Shown: positions 33,098-42,816, counted from the first letter of the stretch. The stretch: 64,000 nucleotides of DNA from Blautia sp. (GCA_017475035.1 JAFVGK010000048.1:22430-86429); one strand, 5' to 3'. Translations and numbers: made by a program. The notes: generated by a model from the letters alone, not told the origin.

Positions 33098-33982
33098 ATG
33101 GAAAAAGCAGGAAATTCTAATCACATTACAAGGCGCTATATTGATTCTCTCCTGATTGAAACGAGATATCTGGATTCGACAGTTCCGACAACAGAGTTTT
33201 CTTTATATGGAGAGACCTTTTCCACACCTGTTATGACTGCCGCGATCTCACATCTGGATCATCATATTTTTGAAGGTGCCAGTACAGCTTTGGCTGAGGG
33301 AGCGAAGAACGCCGGCGCGGTCGTCTGGTTCGGGATGGCGGATGAGGCGGAGATTGAGTCGATTGCGGCTACCGGCGCCCGATTGATCGAGATCATCAAG
33401 CCCTATGCAGACCGAGAGCTGATTTATCAGAAAATAAGACATGCCGAGAAGCTGGGCCTGCTGGCAGTTGGCATCGATATAGATCATCCCTTTGCAAATG
33501 ACGGTTCCTGGGATATCTGTTTTGACTATGAACTGAAAGCGCTGACGACCATAGAACTTGCGCAGATCTGTAAGTCGACGAAACTGCCTGTGATCGTGAA
33601 AGGGGTTTTAAGCTGGAAGGATGCTGAGAAAGCCCTGGCAGCGGGTGTGAAGGGTATGGTTCTGTCACATCATAATAATCGGATTGAATACGCTGTTCCG
33701 CCTCTGGCGATCCTGCCCGAGATCGTTGAGCGGGTAAGCGGCAGGGTTCCCGTTTTTGTGGACTGTGAAATTCAGACCGGTATGGATGCCTTTAAGGCTC
33801 TTGCTCTCGGCGCGGCGGGAGTTTGTATCGGGAGGCCTCTGATGGCGGCTCTGCAAAAAGATTCGGCAAAAGGCGTGGAAGAGTATATCAGGAATGCCAC
33901 GAATGAATTGAAGAAAGCGATGGCGTTTACCGGATGTACAGATCTGGGGAAAATGGATCCGACAGTGATCAGAAAGATCTGA
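33098..33982 (+). CDS. Divergent FMN-dependent alpha-hydroxy-acid oxidising enzyme
   Basis: A 294-residue TIM-barrel protein of the glycolate oxidase/L-lactate dehydrogenase family. The order of segments fits: FSTPVMTAAISHL near the start, LPVIVKGVLSWKDAEKAL (the FMN-binding Lys), LSHHNNR (canonical SNHGGR) and FVDCEIQTGMDAFKALALGAAGVCIGRP (canonical DGGIRRGTDVLKALALGA). The catalytic His and Arg of HxxR are kept, but both glycine pairs and the second Arg of the phosphate site are changed, and the protein is about 60 residues shorter than typical members. The substrate is therefore uncertain. The start is ATG 33098, five bases after GGAGGAGG from element A; a TTG at 33083 lies within that site. 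Confidence 0.7.
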   Translation: MEKAGNSNHITRRYIDSLLIETRYLDSTVPTTEFSLYGETFSTPVMTAAISHLDHHIFEGASTALAEGAKNAGAVVWFGMADEAEIESIAATGARLIEIIKPYADRELIYQKIRHAEKLGLLAVGIDIDHPFANDGSWDICFDYELKALTTIELAQICKSTKLPVIVKGVLSWKDAEKALAAGVKGMVLSHHNNRIEYAVPPLAILPEIVERVSGRVPVFVDCEIQTGMDAFKALALGAAGVCIGRPLMAALQKDSAKGVEEYIRNATNELKKAMAFTGCTDLGKMDPTVIRKI

Positions 33983-34045
33983 AAAAACAGTTTTAAATAT
34001 AATCGTCTCTGCCGTAACGGACCGCACATTTAGTTGATACAATCA

Positions 34046-34119
34046 TATGATTCAGGCGCCCCAATCTCATGCAAAAATGAGTGAGCTCATTTTGTATGAC
34101 CTTTTGTCGCCTGAATCGT
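34046..34119 (-). repeat. Element B, complete copy in inverted orientation
   Basis: Outer arms GATTCAGGCG and CGCCTGAATC, inner stem CATGCAAAAATGAG/CTCATTTTGTATG. The unpaired middle arms are CCCCAATCT on the left and ACCTTTTGT on the right, the reverse of the copy at 63863. Confidence 0.8.
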
Positions 34120-34162
34120 CCAATGAGTGCATCGACAAAAGCGCAAATCTTAATTGATATAG

Positions 34163-36085
34163 ATGAGATGGATGCACATGAGTAAAGCGAAAAAAAATAA
34201 GAGGTATCGTGTGAATCGTCAAGGACAGCGGACAGGAGCAGATCCTTTGTACAAGGATCTGCTTTTTCCGATTTTAGGCGTACTTTGTGTACTGCCGTTC
34301 GTTGTCAGACTGGAAATCTACGATACGGGGTATGACAGATATGTCTGGTATGTCAGTGAGAACGGATGGAGCACGGATTTGTTTTCCCTTGCAAAAAGCA
34401 GATTGTTTGTGCTTCTGGCTATCGTGATGGCGGTGATTCTTTTGCTTCGATGGCTGTTTTTCCGTAACTCTATGCGGTTTGGGAAAGAACTGTTTTTTTT
34501 GGCAGGGTATGGTATCTGCGTCGTTCTCTCTTCCCTTTTATCAAAATACAAGATCGCAGCGGTCAGGGGAAATCTGGAATCCTTCGAAAATGTATTTGTA
34601 CTGCTGGGATATGTGGTGCTTGCCTTCTATGTTTATGAAACCGTGCAGAGAGAAGAAGACTATCGTTTGATATGGCGGGGATTTCTCGTGGCTTTTATTC
34701 TGCTGGCTTTTGTGGGAATTCTGCAGATTTTCAATATCCGGCTCCTGGATCAGGACTGGATCCAGCGTCTGATCATGAGGGAAGAGGATTATGAAGTATT
34801 GGGAGGCAGGCAGGAATATATCTTTATCGGAAGATATGTGTTCTCCACGCTTGCGAACCCGAATTACGCGGGAGTCTGGTTTTCGATGGCGTTTGTCCTG
34901 CTTTTTGCCATGTCCTGGACGGAAACAAAGAGACGGAAAAGAATTGGCCTGACTCTTCTGACCATACTGGCACTGGTGCTGATGTGGTTCACCTATTCCA
35001 GAACGGCACTCGTATCTTCCGCCGCGGGGCTTTGCTGTGTTGTGTACCGCCGGAAGCTTGAGGAAGACCGCATTACCGGATCCGAAAGCTTTCGTGTGAA
35101 GGAACTGATCCGGGCTGCTGTCATTTTAGCGGCGGCAGCAGCCGGACTGCTTATCCTTGACGGACTGACGGGTTTTCACTTTCTGTCGCGGTTAAAGGAT
35201 TCGGGACATCAGGAACCGCTGGAAAAGATCCTGACTTTACCGGAGGGAGTGCTTGTCAGATATGACGGCAGGGAATATGTGATTTCCATGCAGGAAGGCA
35301 GGCTGCTGGTAAGAGCGGACGGAAAAACAGCGAATGACCCATTGCTTACGGATGACGGTTCTCAAGCTTCGGCACCATCGACGGAAAAAGAAACGTCCGC
35401 CTCCGGATATGAAGATGGTTTGCTGAAAGATGGCATTTTCTATATTTCCGCAAAAGATCAGGTAAAAGCATATCCGGATGAACGACTGGTCCCGGAGGGC
35501 TTTTCCCTTGAGGCTGCCGGTCAGAGGATGGATTTTGTCCGGGAAGACGATACGTGGTGGTATCTGACAAAGCTGGGGGAAAAAGATCAGATGGCGGAGA
35601 TTCCGAAGGTGAGCTTTGGTGGACTGGAATATCTCGGTTCTTCCCGCCTTTATATCTGGTCGAGAACCTTGCCCCTTGCGGGAAAATATATCCTGGCAGG
35701 CAGTGGTCCGGACAGCTTTCCGGAAGTTTTTCCGCAAAATGATTATGCAGGAAAGGCAGTTTATGCGGATCGGGCGGAAAGGGTGATAGAATCTGCCCAC
35801 AATGCATATCTGAATCAATGGATCCAGACCGGCGGACTGTCCCTGGTGTGCCTGCTTGCTTTTTATTTTTCTTTAGTGCGGAAATTCCGTCAGAAAAGAA
35901 GAAAAATGGCGGAGACACAACGTTGCGGCCGGACGATGGAGGCGGATTTGTCAAACCCGTTTGTAAATCGTCTGCAGGCCGGTGCTATGGGAGCGTTCCT
36001 ATGTTTTCTTACCGCTTCCCTGTTTATTGATTCAACGGTCCAGACAGCTCCCTTTTTTTGGATTCTGGCAGGACTGATCATGTAA
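34163..36085 (+). CDS. O-antigen ligase/polymerase-like membrane protein
   Basis: A 640-residue polytopic protein. A basic cytoplasmic N-terminus (SKAKKNKRYRVNRQG) is followed by about ten hydrophobic helices. The Wzy/WaaL-type core (about residues 80-350) includes FSTLANPNYAGVWFSMAF and WFTYSRTALVSSAAGL. A hydrophilic extracellular loop of about 200 residues (about 345-545) precedes the signature SAHNAYLNQWIQTGG. In Gram-positive bacteria such proteins join or polymerise surface glycans, but no glycosyltransferases lie nearby. Start choice is uncertain: ATGs at 34163, 34172 and 34178 are all in frame and none has a strong ribosome binding site. Confidence 0.75.
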   Translation: MRWMHMSKAKKNKRYRVNRQGQRTGADPLYKDLLFPILGVLCVLPFVVRLEIYDTGYDRYVWYVSENGWSTDLFSLAKSRLFVLLAIVMAVILLLRWLFFRNSMRFGKELFFLAGYGICVVLSSLLSKYKIAAVRGNLESFENVFVLLGYVVLAFYVYETVQREEDYRLIWRGFLVAFILLAFVGILQIFNIRLLDQDWIQRLIMREEDYEVLGGRQEYIFIGRYVFSTLANPNYAGVWFSMAFVLLFAMSWTETKRRKRIGLTLLTILALVLMWFTYSRTALVSSAAGLCCVVYRRKLEEDRITGSESFRVKELIRAAVILAAAAAGLLILDGLTGFHFLSRLKDSGHQEPLEKILTLPEGVLVRYDGREYVISMQEGRLLVRADGKTANDPLLTDDGSQASAPSTEKETSASGYEDGLLKDGIFYISAKDQVKAYPDERLVPEGFSLEAAGQRMDFVREDDTWWYLTKLGEKDQMAEIPKVSFGGLEYLGSSRLYIWSRTLPLAGKYILAGSGPDSFPEVFPQNDYAGKAVYADRAERVIESAHNAYLNQWIQTGGLSLVCLLAFYFSLVRKFRQKRRKMAETQRCGRTMEADLSNPFVNRLQAGAMGAFLCFLTASLFIDSTVQTAPFFWILAGLIM

Positions 36086-36244
36086 GGATCACGAGAGCGG
36101 CTCCGCTGTTATTTTCCGGCAGAGCGAAAGTGACATCGATCCGGGAGCAGGAACAAGCCTTGAAGCCGGACTTCCGGCTATCGTCTGCATCCCTGAAGCG
36201 GTATGATGTTCATGTACGCAATTTCAGGGATGCGCACTTTTTCA

Positions 36245-36273
36245 TTGCGTTTGTGCAGATCATGGAGTATAAT
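36245..36273 (+). promoter_or_regulatory. purC promoter
   Basis: TTGCGT (36245-36250), 17-base spacer, TATAAT (36268-36273). A GCTGCC/GGCAGC hairpin (about 36299-36336) lies in the leader before purC. The stretch 36086-36244 shows nothing I can name. Confidence 0.65.
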
Positions 36274-36375
36274 AGTACGGCGATTTCGTGGACACTTGCT
36301 GCCGGGAGCATTTTCAGCTGTCTCCGGGGGCAGCTTTAACCTGTATATAGTAAGTATCATGCAGAGGTGACTTAT

Positions 36376-37083
36376 ATGGAAAAACGAGAGCAGATTTATG
36401 AGGGCAAAGCAAAAAAAGTATATGCAACGGATGATCCGGATATCGTGATCGTCAGCTACAAGGATGACGCGACTGCCTTTAACGGAGAGAAAAAAGGAAC
36501 GATTCAGGGAAAAGGCGTGATCAACAACCGCATGACGAACCTGGTCTTTAAGAAATTTGAGGAGGCAGGTATTCCGACACATCTGATCGAGGAGCTTTCG
36601 GACAGAGAAACCGCGGTAAAAAAAGTGGATATCGTTCCGCTGGAGGTGATCGTGCGTAATGTGGCTGCCGGCAGCTTCTCCAAGCGCATGGGTGTTGCGG
36701 AAGGCACCGCGCTTGCCTGCCCGATTCTGGAGTTCAGCTATAAGAATGATGCTCTGGGAGATCCGTTTATCAACGATGATTATGCACTTGCGCTTTCGCT
36801 GGCAACCAGGGAAGAGCTGGATCAGATTCGCTCCTATACAATGAAGATCAATGAGATCATGAAAGCGTATTTCCTGCAGGCAGGCCTGAAGCTTATCGAT
36901 TTTAAGATCGAGTTCGGACGCTATCATGGACAGATCCTTCTGGCGGATGAGGTGTCGCCGGATACCTGTCGTTTGTGGGATGTGAAGACGAACGAAAAAC
37001 TGGATAAGGATCGTTTCCGCAGAGATCTCGGAAACGTTGAGGAAGCATACAACGAAGTGTTCCATCGTCTGGGACTGGATTGA
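36376..37083 (+). CDS. purC: SAICAR synthetase (phosphoribosylaminoimidazole-succinocarboxamide synthase)
   Basis: A 235-residue enzyme that joins aspartate to CAIR using ATP in purine synthesis. Family segments are visible: [14 protein letters not shown] at the N-terminus, [25 protein letters not shown], and [26 protein letters not shown] chose ATG 36376, eight bases after AGAGG; a GTG at 36367 lies in that site. purB follows after 69 bases, so the two are probably cotranscribed; purA lies 4.5 kb downstream. Confidence 0.95.
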   Translation: MEKREQIYEGKAKKVYATDDPDIVIVSYKDDATAFNGEKKGTIQGKGVINNRMTNLVFKKFEEAGIPTHLIEELSDRETAVKKVDIVPLEVIVRNVAAGSFSKRMGVAEGTALACPILEFSYKNDALGDPFINDDYALALSLATREELDQIRSYTMKINEIMKAYFLQAGLKLIDFKIEFGRYHGQILLADEVSPDTCRLWDVKTNEKLDKDRFRRDLGNVEEAYNEVFHRLGLD

Positions 37084-37152
37084 AAAGAAATCAGAACAAG
37101 GAACAGAAGATAAGGCGTTTATTTCCTGCCTATCAGACAAAGGGGGAGTGTC

Positions 37153-38586
37153 ATGTCCAAAGACCGATATGTCAGCCCGCTCTCGGAGCGGTATGCCGGC
37201 AGACAGATGCAGTATATTTTTTCGCCGGATATGAAGTTTCGCACCTGGCGCAGATTATGGATTGCTTTGGCGGAGACGGAGATGGAGCTGGGCCTTGCGA
37301 TTACGCCGGAGCAGATCGAGGAGCTTAAAGCCCATGCCGAGGATATCAATTATGAGGTTGCAGAGGCAAGGGAAAAAGAGGTGCGCCATGATGTGATGTC
37401 ACATGTCTACGCCTATGGCGTCCAGTGCCCGAAAGCGAAAGGAATCATTCATCTCGGAGCAACCAGCTGCTATGTCGGTGACAATACCGACATCATTCTC
37501 ATGGCTGAAGCTCTGAAACTGGTACGTTCAAAACTGGTTGGCGTGATTTCGGCGCTTTCCGGTTTCGCGGATCAGCATAAGGCACTGCCGACTCTGGCGT
37601 TCACGCACTTCCAGCCTGCACAGCCTACTACTGTGGGAAAAAGGGCGACTCTGTGGCTTCAGGATTTCGTGATGGATCTGGAAGACCTGGAGTATGTGCT
37701 CGGTTCTTTAAAGCTTTTGGGCTCCAAGGGAACGACCGGGACCCAGGCCAGTTTTCTGGAGCTGTTTGACCAGGATCAGGAGAAGGTGGATCAGATCGAT
37801 CCGAAGATTGCCGAAAAGATGGGCTTTTCGGCGTGTTACGCGGTTTCAGGGCAGACCTATTCCCGTAAGGTGGATACCCGTGTGCTGAATGTGCTCGCCG
37901 GAATTGCTGCGACCGCGCACAAGATGTCCAATGACATTCGTCTTCTGGCTCATCTGAAAGAGGTAGAGGAACCATTTGAAAAGTCTCAGATCGGGTCCTC
38001 GGCAATGGCTTACAAGCGTAATCCCATGCGTTCCGAGAGAATTGCCTCTCTGGCCCGTTATGTGATGATCGATGCGTTGAATCCTGCCATTACCTCAGCA
38101 GTACAGTGGTTTGAGCGGACGTTGGATGACTCTGCGAATAAGAGACTTTCTGTTCCGGAAGGCTTTCTTGCGATTGACGGCATTCTGGATCTTTGCCTGA
38201 ATGTCGTGGATGGACTGGTTGTCTATCCGAAAGTGATAGAAAAACATCTGATGGCGGAGCTGCCGTTTATGGCCACGGAAAATATCCTCATGGATTCCGT
38301 GAAGGCAGGCGGTGACAGGCAGGAGCTGCATGAGCGTATTCGCACGCTCAGCATGGAAGCGGGACGCAGGGTAAAAGAGGAAGGATTGGACAACGATCTC
38401 CTCTCCAGGATTGCAGCGGATCCATCTTTCCCGATGGGGGAGGAAGAGCTTGCCGACGCAATGGATCCGTCCCGATATGTGGGAAGAGCCAGGGAACAGA
38501 CTGAATGCTTCTTAAAAGAGGTAGTGGCTCCCATCCTTGCCTCTCATGCAGACATGATCGGGGCGGGATCGGAGATCCGTGTCTGA
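37153..38586 (+). CDS. purB: Adenylosuccinate lyase
   Basis: A 477-residue fumarase/aspartase-superfamily enzyme. It performs two eliminations in purine synthesis: SAICAR to AICAR and adenylosuccinate to AMP. Visible motifs are the SPLSERYAG start, HDVMSHVYA (catalytic His region), TSCYVGDNTD, THFQPAQPTTVGKR and the superfamily signature SSAMAYKRNPMRSE. The length matches the longer, eukaryote-like type found in many Clostridia. AAAGGGGGAG precedes ATG 37153. It follows purC. Confidence 0.95.
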   Translation: MSKDRYVSPLSERYAGRQMQYIFSPDMKFRTWRRLWIALAETEMELGLAITPEQIEELKAHAEDINYEVAEAREKEVRHDVMSHVYAYGVQCPKAKGIIHLGATSCYVGDNTDIILMAEALKLVRSKLVGVISALSGFADQHKALPTLAFTHFQPAQPTTVGKRATLWLQDFVMDLEDLEYVLGSLKLLGSKGTTGTQASFLELFDQDQEKVDQIDPKIAEKMGFSACYAVSGQTYSRKVDTRVLNVLAGIAATAHKMSNDIRLLAHLKEVEEPFEKSQIGSSAMAYKRNPMRSERIASLARYVMIDALNPAITSAVQWFERTLDDSANKRLSVPEGFLAIDGILDLCLNVVDGLVVYPKVIEKHLMAELPFMATENILMDSVKAGGDRQELHERIRTLSMEAGRRVKEEGLDNDLLSRIAADPSFPMGEEELADAMDPSRYVGRAREQTECFLKEVVAPILASHADMIGAGSEIRV

Positions 38587-38645
38587 TTTTACGGCAGCAT
38601 TCAGGCGGAGCATCACCGGCTGACGCCGGCGCAGCCCGGGCGGAT

Positions 38646-38692
38646 TCAGACGCGCCGGATGTAAAGATTTTTATGCACAGATCTTAACCATT
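38646..38692 (+). repeat. Element C half-copy
   Basis: GCCGGATGTAAAG...TTATGCACAGATCTTAACC, the same arrangement as near 28930-28958 and 42848-42880. Confidence 0.5.
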
Positions 38693-38743
38693 TGATACCT
38701 GCGAAAGGAAATGCGGGAACACACAAGATAAGGAGGAAAAGGT

Positions 38744-39298
38744 ATGATCGTTTTAGGTATTGTATTGGCTGTAGCAGTGGTCATCGGTATTTGGGTAATT
38801 TCTGCTTATAACGGGTTTGTCCGTATGAGAAACAAAGGGGAAGAGGCTTTTTCCGCAATGGATGTTTCCCTGAAAAAGAGATATGACCTGATTCCGAATC
38901 TGGTTGAAACTGTGAAGGGCTATGCAAAGCATGAAAGAGAGACGTTAGAGGCTGTTATTGCGGCCCGCAACCAGGCTGCCGGTGCAACAACGGCAGAGGC
39001 CAGGATTGAATCTGACGCGGCTCTTACCTCTACGCTGAAATCTCTTTTTGCCGTTGCGGAAAGCTATCCGGAGCTCAAGGCAAACCAGAACTTCATGGAC
39101 CTGCAGAATCAGCTTTCCCGCATCGAGGAAGAGATCGCCGGTGCGAGAAGATATTATAATGGCGTTGTCACGAAGTACAATACCATGACCGAAGTATTTC
39201 CGGGAAGCATTATCGCCGGTATGTTTAATTTTGCCCGCAAGCCTCTGTATGAAGTGAATTCCGAGGCAGAGAGGGAGAGCGTAACGGTTTCCTTCTGA
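38744..39298 (+). CDS. lemA: LemA family protein
   Basis: A 184-residue protein with an N-terminal transmembrane helix (about residues 2-23) and a long helical domain outside. The family core is complete: SAYNGFVRMRNKGEEAFSAM, SLKKRYDLIPNLVETVKGYA, then AESYPELKANQNFMDLQNQL and RRYYNGVVTKYN. The function of LemA is not firmly known. The gene downstream encodes a DUF2207 protein, the usual LemA neighbour, which supports a shared envelope role. ATAAGGAGG precedes the ATG. The pair interrupts the pur gene series. Confidence 0.92.
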   Translation: MIVLGIVLAVAVVIGIWVISAYNGFVRMRNKGEEAFSAMDVSLKKRYDLIPNLVETVKGYAKHERETLEAVIAARNQAAGATTAEARIESDAALTSTLKSLFAVAESYPELKANQNFMDLQNQLSRIEEEIAGARRYYNGVVTKYNTMTEVFPGSIIAGMFNFARKPLYEVNSEAERESVTVSF

Positions 39299-39324
39299 AG
39301 ATTTTATTCATGGGGGTACCGCGT

Positions 39325-39353
39325 TTGCGGGGCATGTTGGTTTGCTTTATAAT
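39325..39353 (+). promoter_or_regulatory. Possible promoter before the DUF2207 gene
   Basis: TTGCGG (39325-39330), 17-base spacer, TATAAT (39348-39353), only 18 bases before the start codon, so transcription would begin close to the ribosome binding site AAGGAGGGG. Confidence 0.5.
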
Positions 39354-39371
39354 TTATAAGGAGGGGATGCG

Positions 39372-41357
39372 ATGAAGAAGCCAACCCTTATCCTGCTTTT
39401 TGTGATCTGGATCGGAGTCTTTCTTGCCGGGCTTTATGCGGCAACGCATGGCGCCGAGCCTTATACCGCATATAACAGTGTAAACCGGGATTATAACATG
39501 GAAACCGACAGCTATCAGACAAAGGTTGTTTTGTCTGAAAACATGTCGATGGATATTACCGAAATCATCGACGTACGGTTCCTGGAATACCGGCATGGTA
39601 TTTACCGCTATATCCCTTATAAAGGGGTGATAGAAGGCACAGGCCCGAATGGGGAGCTAAGACGTATGCCCTATGCGGCTGAAACCAGTCTGGGCTATTG
39701 TTCCGAGACAGTCAGTGACGAAAAGACCAGCGGCAATTATGTGCTTCGGGTGGGAAGCGCCGATTTTTCCGTGATCGGGCCACACAAATATACCCTGGAA
39801 TATTCGTTAAAGCCCCGGGTTATGGAAAAGGACTTTTCGATCGCTTATATCAACCTTTTCCCTACGGGGTGGCAAAATATGATTCCTGCAGGGAGCAGGT
39901 TCGAGGTTTCCTTCCCGAAGGAAGTGCCCCATGAGGCTGTGAAGCTTTATATTGGCGGTTACGGGGACGGAACCGAGGGAAATGACAGATTCCTGCTGTT
40001 GTGGACAGGAAACATTCTTTCCGGACAGCTGCTGGAGGATCTTCCTCTGGGTTCGGGCGTGACTTTGTATGCCCAGCTTCCGCAAGGATATTTTTCCGGC
40101 CTGGCAACCTTTATGCCGGTCAGCCTGGGGGTCGTGATCTGCACCCTGGCGGTCCTTCTTGTCACGCTGATCATGTTCTTCCTGTTTGGCCGGGACCGCG
40201 AGCTGATTCCATCCATCCAGTATCAGCCTCCGGAGGGACTGGACAGTGCTGCGGTGGGATATATTATTGACGGCGTCGTGGAGGACAGGGATATCATATC
40301 CTTGATTCTGTATTGGGCGGATCAGGGGTATCTGACAATAGAAGAAAAGGAAAAAGGAAATCTGGTTCTTCACCGCACGATGAAGGAATTTCCTTCCGCG
40401 CAGCCCAAGTATGCCCGCATTTTCTATCAGAAACTGTTCGGGAAAGGCGACAGCGTAGAGATTAAATCCCTCGAAAAGAAGACTTTCCAGACGATTGAGG
40501 CAGCAAAGGGGCAGGTCAAGGCTTTTATACAATCAAAGGGAGACCTGTATACATCCTCGTCAAAAGCATGCAGGGTGCTTTCTTTCCTGCTTTGTACACT
40601 TCCCCTGGTGATCTTTCACCTGGTTATGATGGACAGTTCTTATCTTGCGGCAGGACAGACAGTGGTTAATATCGCGGGAACGGCTTTTGTTCTGATTGGC
40701 TGTTTCCTTTACAGCTATATCATTGATTTGTTTTACGTGAAGTCTGAACGGGTAAGAACAGCGTATGTCGGACTGGGTCTTGGCATGGTAACAGCCGGAA
40801 TCAGCTGGATGTGCGGAGGGTATGCCGTGCGTATGGCCAGGAGGGAGATCCCTGATCTGAGGCCGGCGTTCTTTATAATCTGTCTGTGTGCGCTGGTCTG
40901 TGTCGTTTTAACCGGTTTTATGAAGAAAAGAACGGATATCTGTCTGGACTGGATGGGGCGGCTCATCGGCTTGAGAGATTTTATTGAAACGGCGGAGCTG
41001 GATCGCATGAAGGTATTGGCGGAGGATAATCCGGAATGGTTTTATCATATCCTTCCCTATGCATATGTGATGGGATTGTCTGATATCTTTGCAAAAAAAC
41101 TGGAAGGATTGGCTCTTCCTGCGCCGACCTGGTATGTTTCAGATTCGCATACAGGGTATGCCAGCTGGAATTATTATACCTTCCATCATGTGATGATGCA
41201 TGATATGGCACAGGCCACGAGGAGCCTTACCACACCGCCGCCGTCTTCTTCCGGCGGGAGCGGGAAACACGGTTCCGGCGGATTTTCCGGATTCAGCGGC
41301 GGCGGAGGCGGCTTCTCGGGAGGCGGCTTCGGCGGCGGAGGCGGCGGAAGCTGGTAA
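39372..41357 (+). CDS. DUF2207 domain membrane protein
   Basis: A 661-residue protein. A signal-anchor helix (about residues 5-26) is followed by an extracellular DUF2207 domain (about 30-240, with YRYIPYKGVIEG). A transmembrane helix lies near 250-275. A cytoplasmic segment (about 276-395) with QYQPPEGLDSAAVGYIIDG and DIISLILYWADQGYLTIEE follows, then three or four further helices (about 400-515). The C-terminus is a Ser/Gly-rich tail with runs of GGG, ending GGSW, as is usual in this family. It is encoded next to lemA, a conserved pair of unknown envelope function. AAGGAGGGG precedes ATG 39372. Confidence 0.88.
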   Translation: MKKPTLILLFVIWIGVFLAGLYAATHGAEPYTAYNSVNRDYNMETDSYQTKVVLSENMSMDITEIIDVRFLEYRHGIYRYIPYKGVIEGTGPNGELRRMPYAAETSLGYCSETVSDEKTSGNYVLRVGSADFSVIGPHKYTLEYSLKPRVMEKDFSIAYINLFPTGWQNMIPAGSRFEVSFPKEVPHEAVKLYIGGYGDGTEGNDRFLLLWTGNILSGQLLEDLPLGSGVTLYAQLPQGYFSGLATFMPVSLGVVICTLAVLLVTLIMFFLFGRDRELIPSIQYQPPEGLDSAAVGYIIDGVVEDRDIISLILYWADQGYLTIEEKEKGNLVLHRTMKEFPSAQPKYARIFYQKLFGKGDSVEIKSLEKKTFQTIEAAKGQVKAFIQSKGDLYTSSSKACRVLSFLLCTLPLVIFHLVMMDSSYLAAGQTVVNIAGTAFVLIGCFLYSYIIDLFYVKSERVRTAYVGLGLGMVTAGISWMCGGYAVRMARREIPDLRPAFFIICLCALVCVVLTGFMKKRTDICLDWMGRLIGLRDFIETAELDRMKVLAEDNPEWFYHILPYAYVMGLSDIFAKKLEGLALPAPTWYVSDSHTGYASWNYYTFHHVMMHDMAQATRSLTTPPPSSSGGSGKHGSGGFSGFSGGGGGFSGGGFGGGGGGSW

Positions 41358-41439
41358 GAGCCGAAACGCGAAAGCAGCCCCTCTGCGAAACGATCCGTAG
41401 AATCAGGCTTTCGTTGAAGAAACATAGACATTATTTAGG

Positions 41440-41522
41440 AGACATCGAGTCAACGTACAAAACTTCGTTATGACAGGAGACATTGAGTCAACTTACAAAA
41501 ACGGCGTCGTTAAGGTAGGAGG
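41440..41522 (+). repeat. Two tandem right-end fragments of element A (A6) before purA
   Basis: GAGACATCGAGTCAACG-TACAAAACTTCGTTATGACAG and GAGACATTGAGTCAACT-TACAAAAACGGCGTCG, the second ending in AGGAGG. They supply the purA ribosome binding site. Confidence 0.65.
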
Positions 41523-41532
41523 AATGGGATTC

Positions 41533-42816
41533 ATGGTAAAGGCTGTGGTTGGAGCAAACTGGGGCGATGAGGGCAAGGGTAAAATTACGGATATGCTCTC
41601 GGCGCAGGCTGATATTGTCATCCGCTTTCAGGGCGGAGCAAATGCCGGGCATACGATTGTGAATAATTATGGGAAGTTTGCCCTGCATACACTGCCCAGC
41701 GGCGTTTTTTATGATCATACGATGAGCATTATAGGAAACGGCGTTGCTCTGGATATTCCCGGTTTTTTTAAGGAATATGGCGAACTTCTGTCAAGAGGGG
41801 TGCCTGCGCCTAAAATCATGATCTCGGACAGGGCGCAGATCGTGATGCCATATCACCGTTTGTTTGATCAATATGAGGAAGAAAGGCTTGCCGGAGCCTC
41901 CTTCGGCTCCACAAAGTCCGGAATTGCTCCGTTCTATTCTGATAAGTATGCGAAGGTCGGCATACAGGTGAGTGAATTGTTCGATGAGCCACGGCTTCGT
42001 GAAAAGCTGGAACGTGTGATTGTGACGAAAAACATTCTCCTTGAGCATCTGTATCATAAGCCTTTGCTTGCAGTGGATGAGCTGATGGAGACACTGAAGG
42101 AATACCGGGAAATGGCAGCTCCTTATGTCGGTGATGTATCCGCGTATCTGGATGAGGCGGTCAGGGCAGGCAAGAATATTCTTCTGGAAGGTCAGCTTGG
42201 ATCACTCAAGGACCCTGATCACGGGATATATCCGATGGTAACCTCTTCCTCCACACTTGCCGGCTTTGGCGCGGTCGGAGCCGGGCTTCCGCCCTATCTG
42301 ATCAAAGATGTCATTGTTGTCTGCAAGGCTTATTCCAGCGCGGTCGGAGCCGGGGCTTTTGTATCTGAGATTTTTGGCGACGAGGCGGCAGAGCTCCGCA
42401 ATCGTGGCGGAGACGGGGGTGAATATGGCGCGACAACCGGTCGTCCTCGCCGGATGGGCTGGTTTGACTGTGTGGCATCAAGATATGGATGCCGTATTCA
42501 AGGCGCGACGGATGTTGCTTTTACGGTCCTGGATGTGCTTGGATATCTGGATGAAATTCCGGTCTGTGTCGCATATGATATAGACGGTGAGATTACCGGA
42601 GATTTCCCTGTCACTGCAAGACTGGAGAGGGCAAAACCTGTGTGGAAGACGCTTCCGGGATGGAAGACGGATATCCGCGGCATCAAAGAGTACGAAAAGC
42701 TTCCAAAGGAATGCCGGGATTATATTGAATTTATTGAAGCTGAGCTTGGCTATCCGATCACGATGGTGTCCAACGGACCGGGAAGAGACGATATTATCTA
42801 CCGCAAAGTGAAGTGA
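41533..42816 (+). CDS. purA: Adenylosuccinate synthetase
   Basis: A 427-residue enzyme that uses GTP and aspartate to convert IMP to adenylosuccinate, which PurB then cleaves to AMP. The P-loop-like GANWGDEGKGKITD lies at the N-terminus, followed by RFQGGANAGHTIV (catalytic His), GTTKSGIAP-type SFGSTKSGIAPFYSD, LLEGQLGSLKDPDHG and TTGRPRRMGWFD. I chose ATG 41533, ten bases after AGGAGG, because it gives the family's normal N-terminus and length; the ATG at 41524 is too close to the ribosome binding site and the open frame further upstream is repeat DNA. Confidence 0.95.
   Translation: MVKAVVGANWGDEGKGKITDMLSAQADIVIRFQGGANAGHTIVNNYGKFALHTLPSGVFYDHTMSIIGNGVALDIPGFFKEYGELLSRGVPAPKIMISDRAQIVMPYHRLFDQYEEERLAGASFGSTKSGIAPFYSDKYAKVGIQVSELFDEPRLREKLERVIVTKNILLEHLYHKPLLAVDELMETLKEYREMAAPYVGDVSAYLDEAVRAGKNILLEGQLGSLKDPDHGIYPMVTSSSTLAGFGAVGAGLPPYLIKDVIVVCKAYSSAVGAGAFVSEIFGDEAAELRNRGGDGGEYGATTGRPRRMGWFDCVASRYGCRIQGATDVAFTVLDVLGYLDEIPVCVAYDIDGEITGDFPVTARLERAKPVWKTLPGWKTDIRGIKEYEKLPKECRDYIEFIEAELGYPITMVSNGPGRDDIIYRKVK

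Noticed and set aside
41470-41532. Earlier purA start at 41470
   Set aside because: The extra codons are element A fragments; ATG 41533 gives the family N-terminus and normal length.
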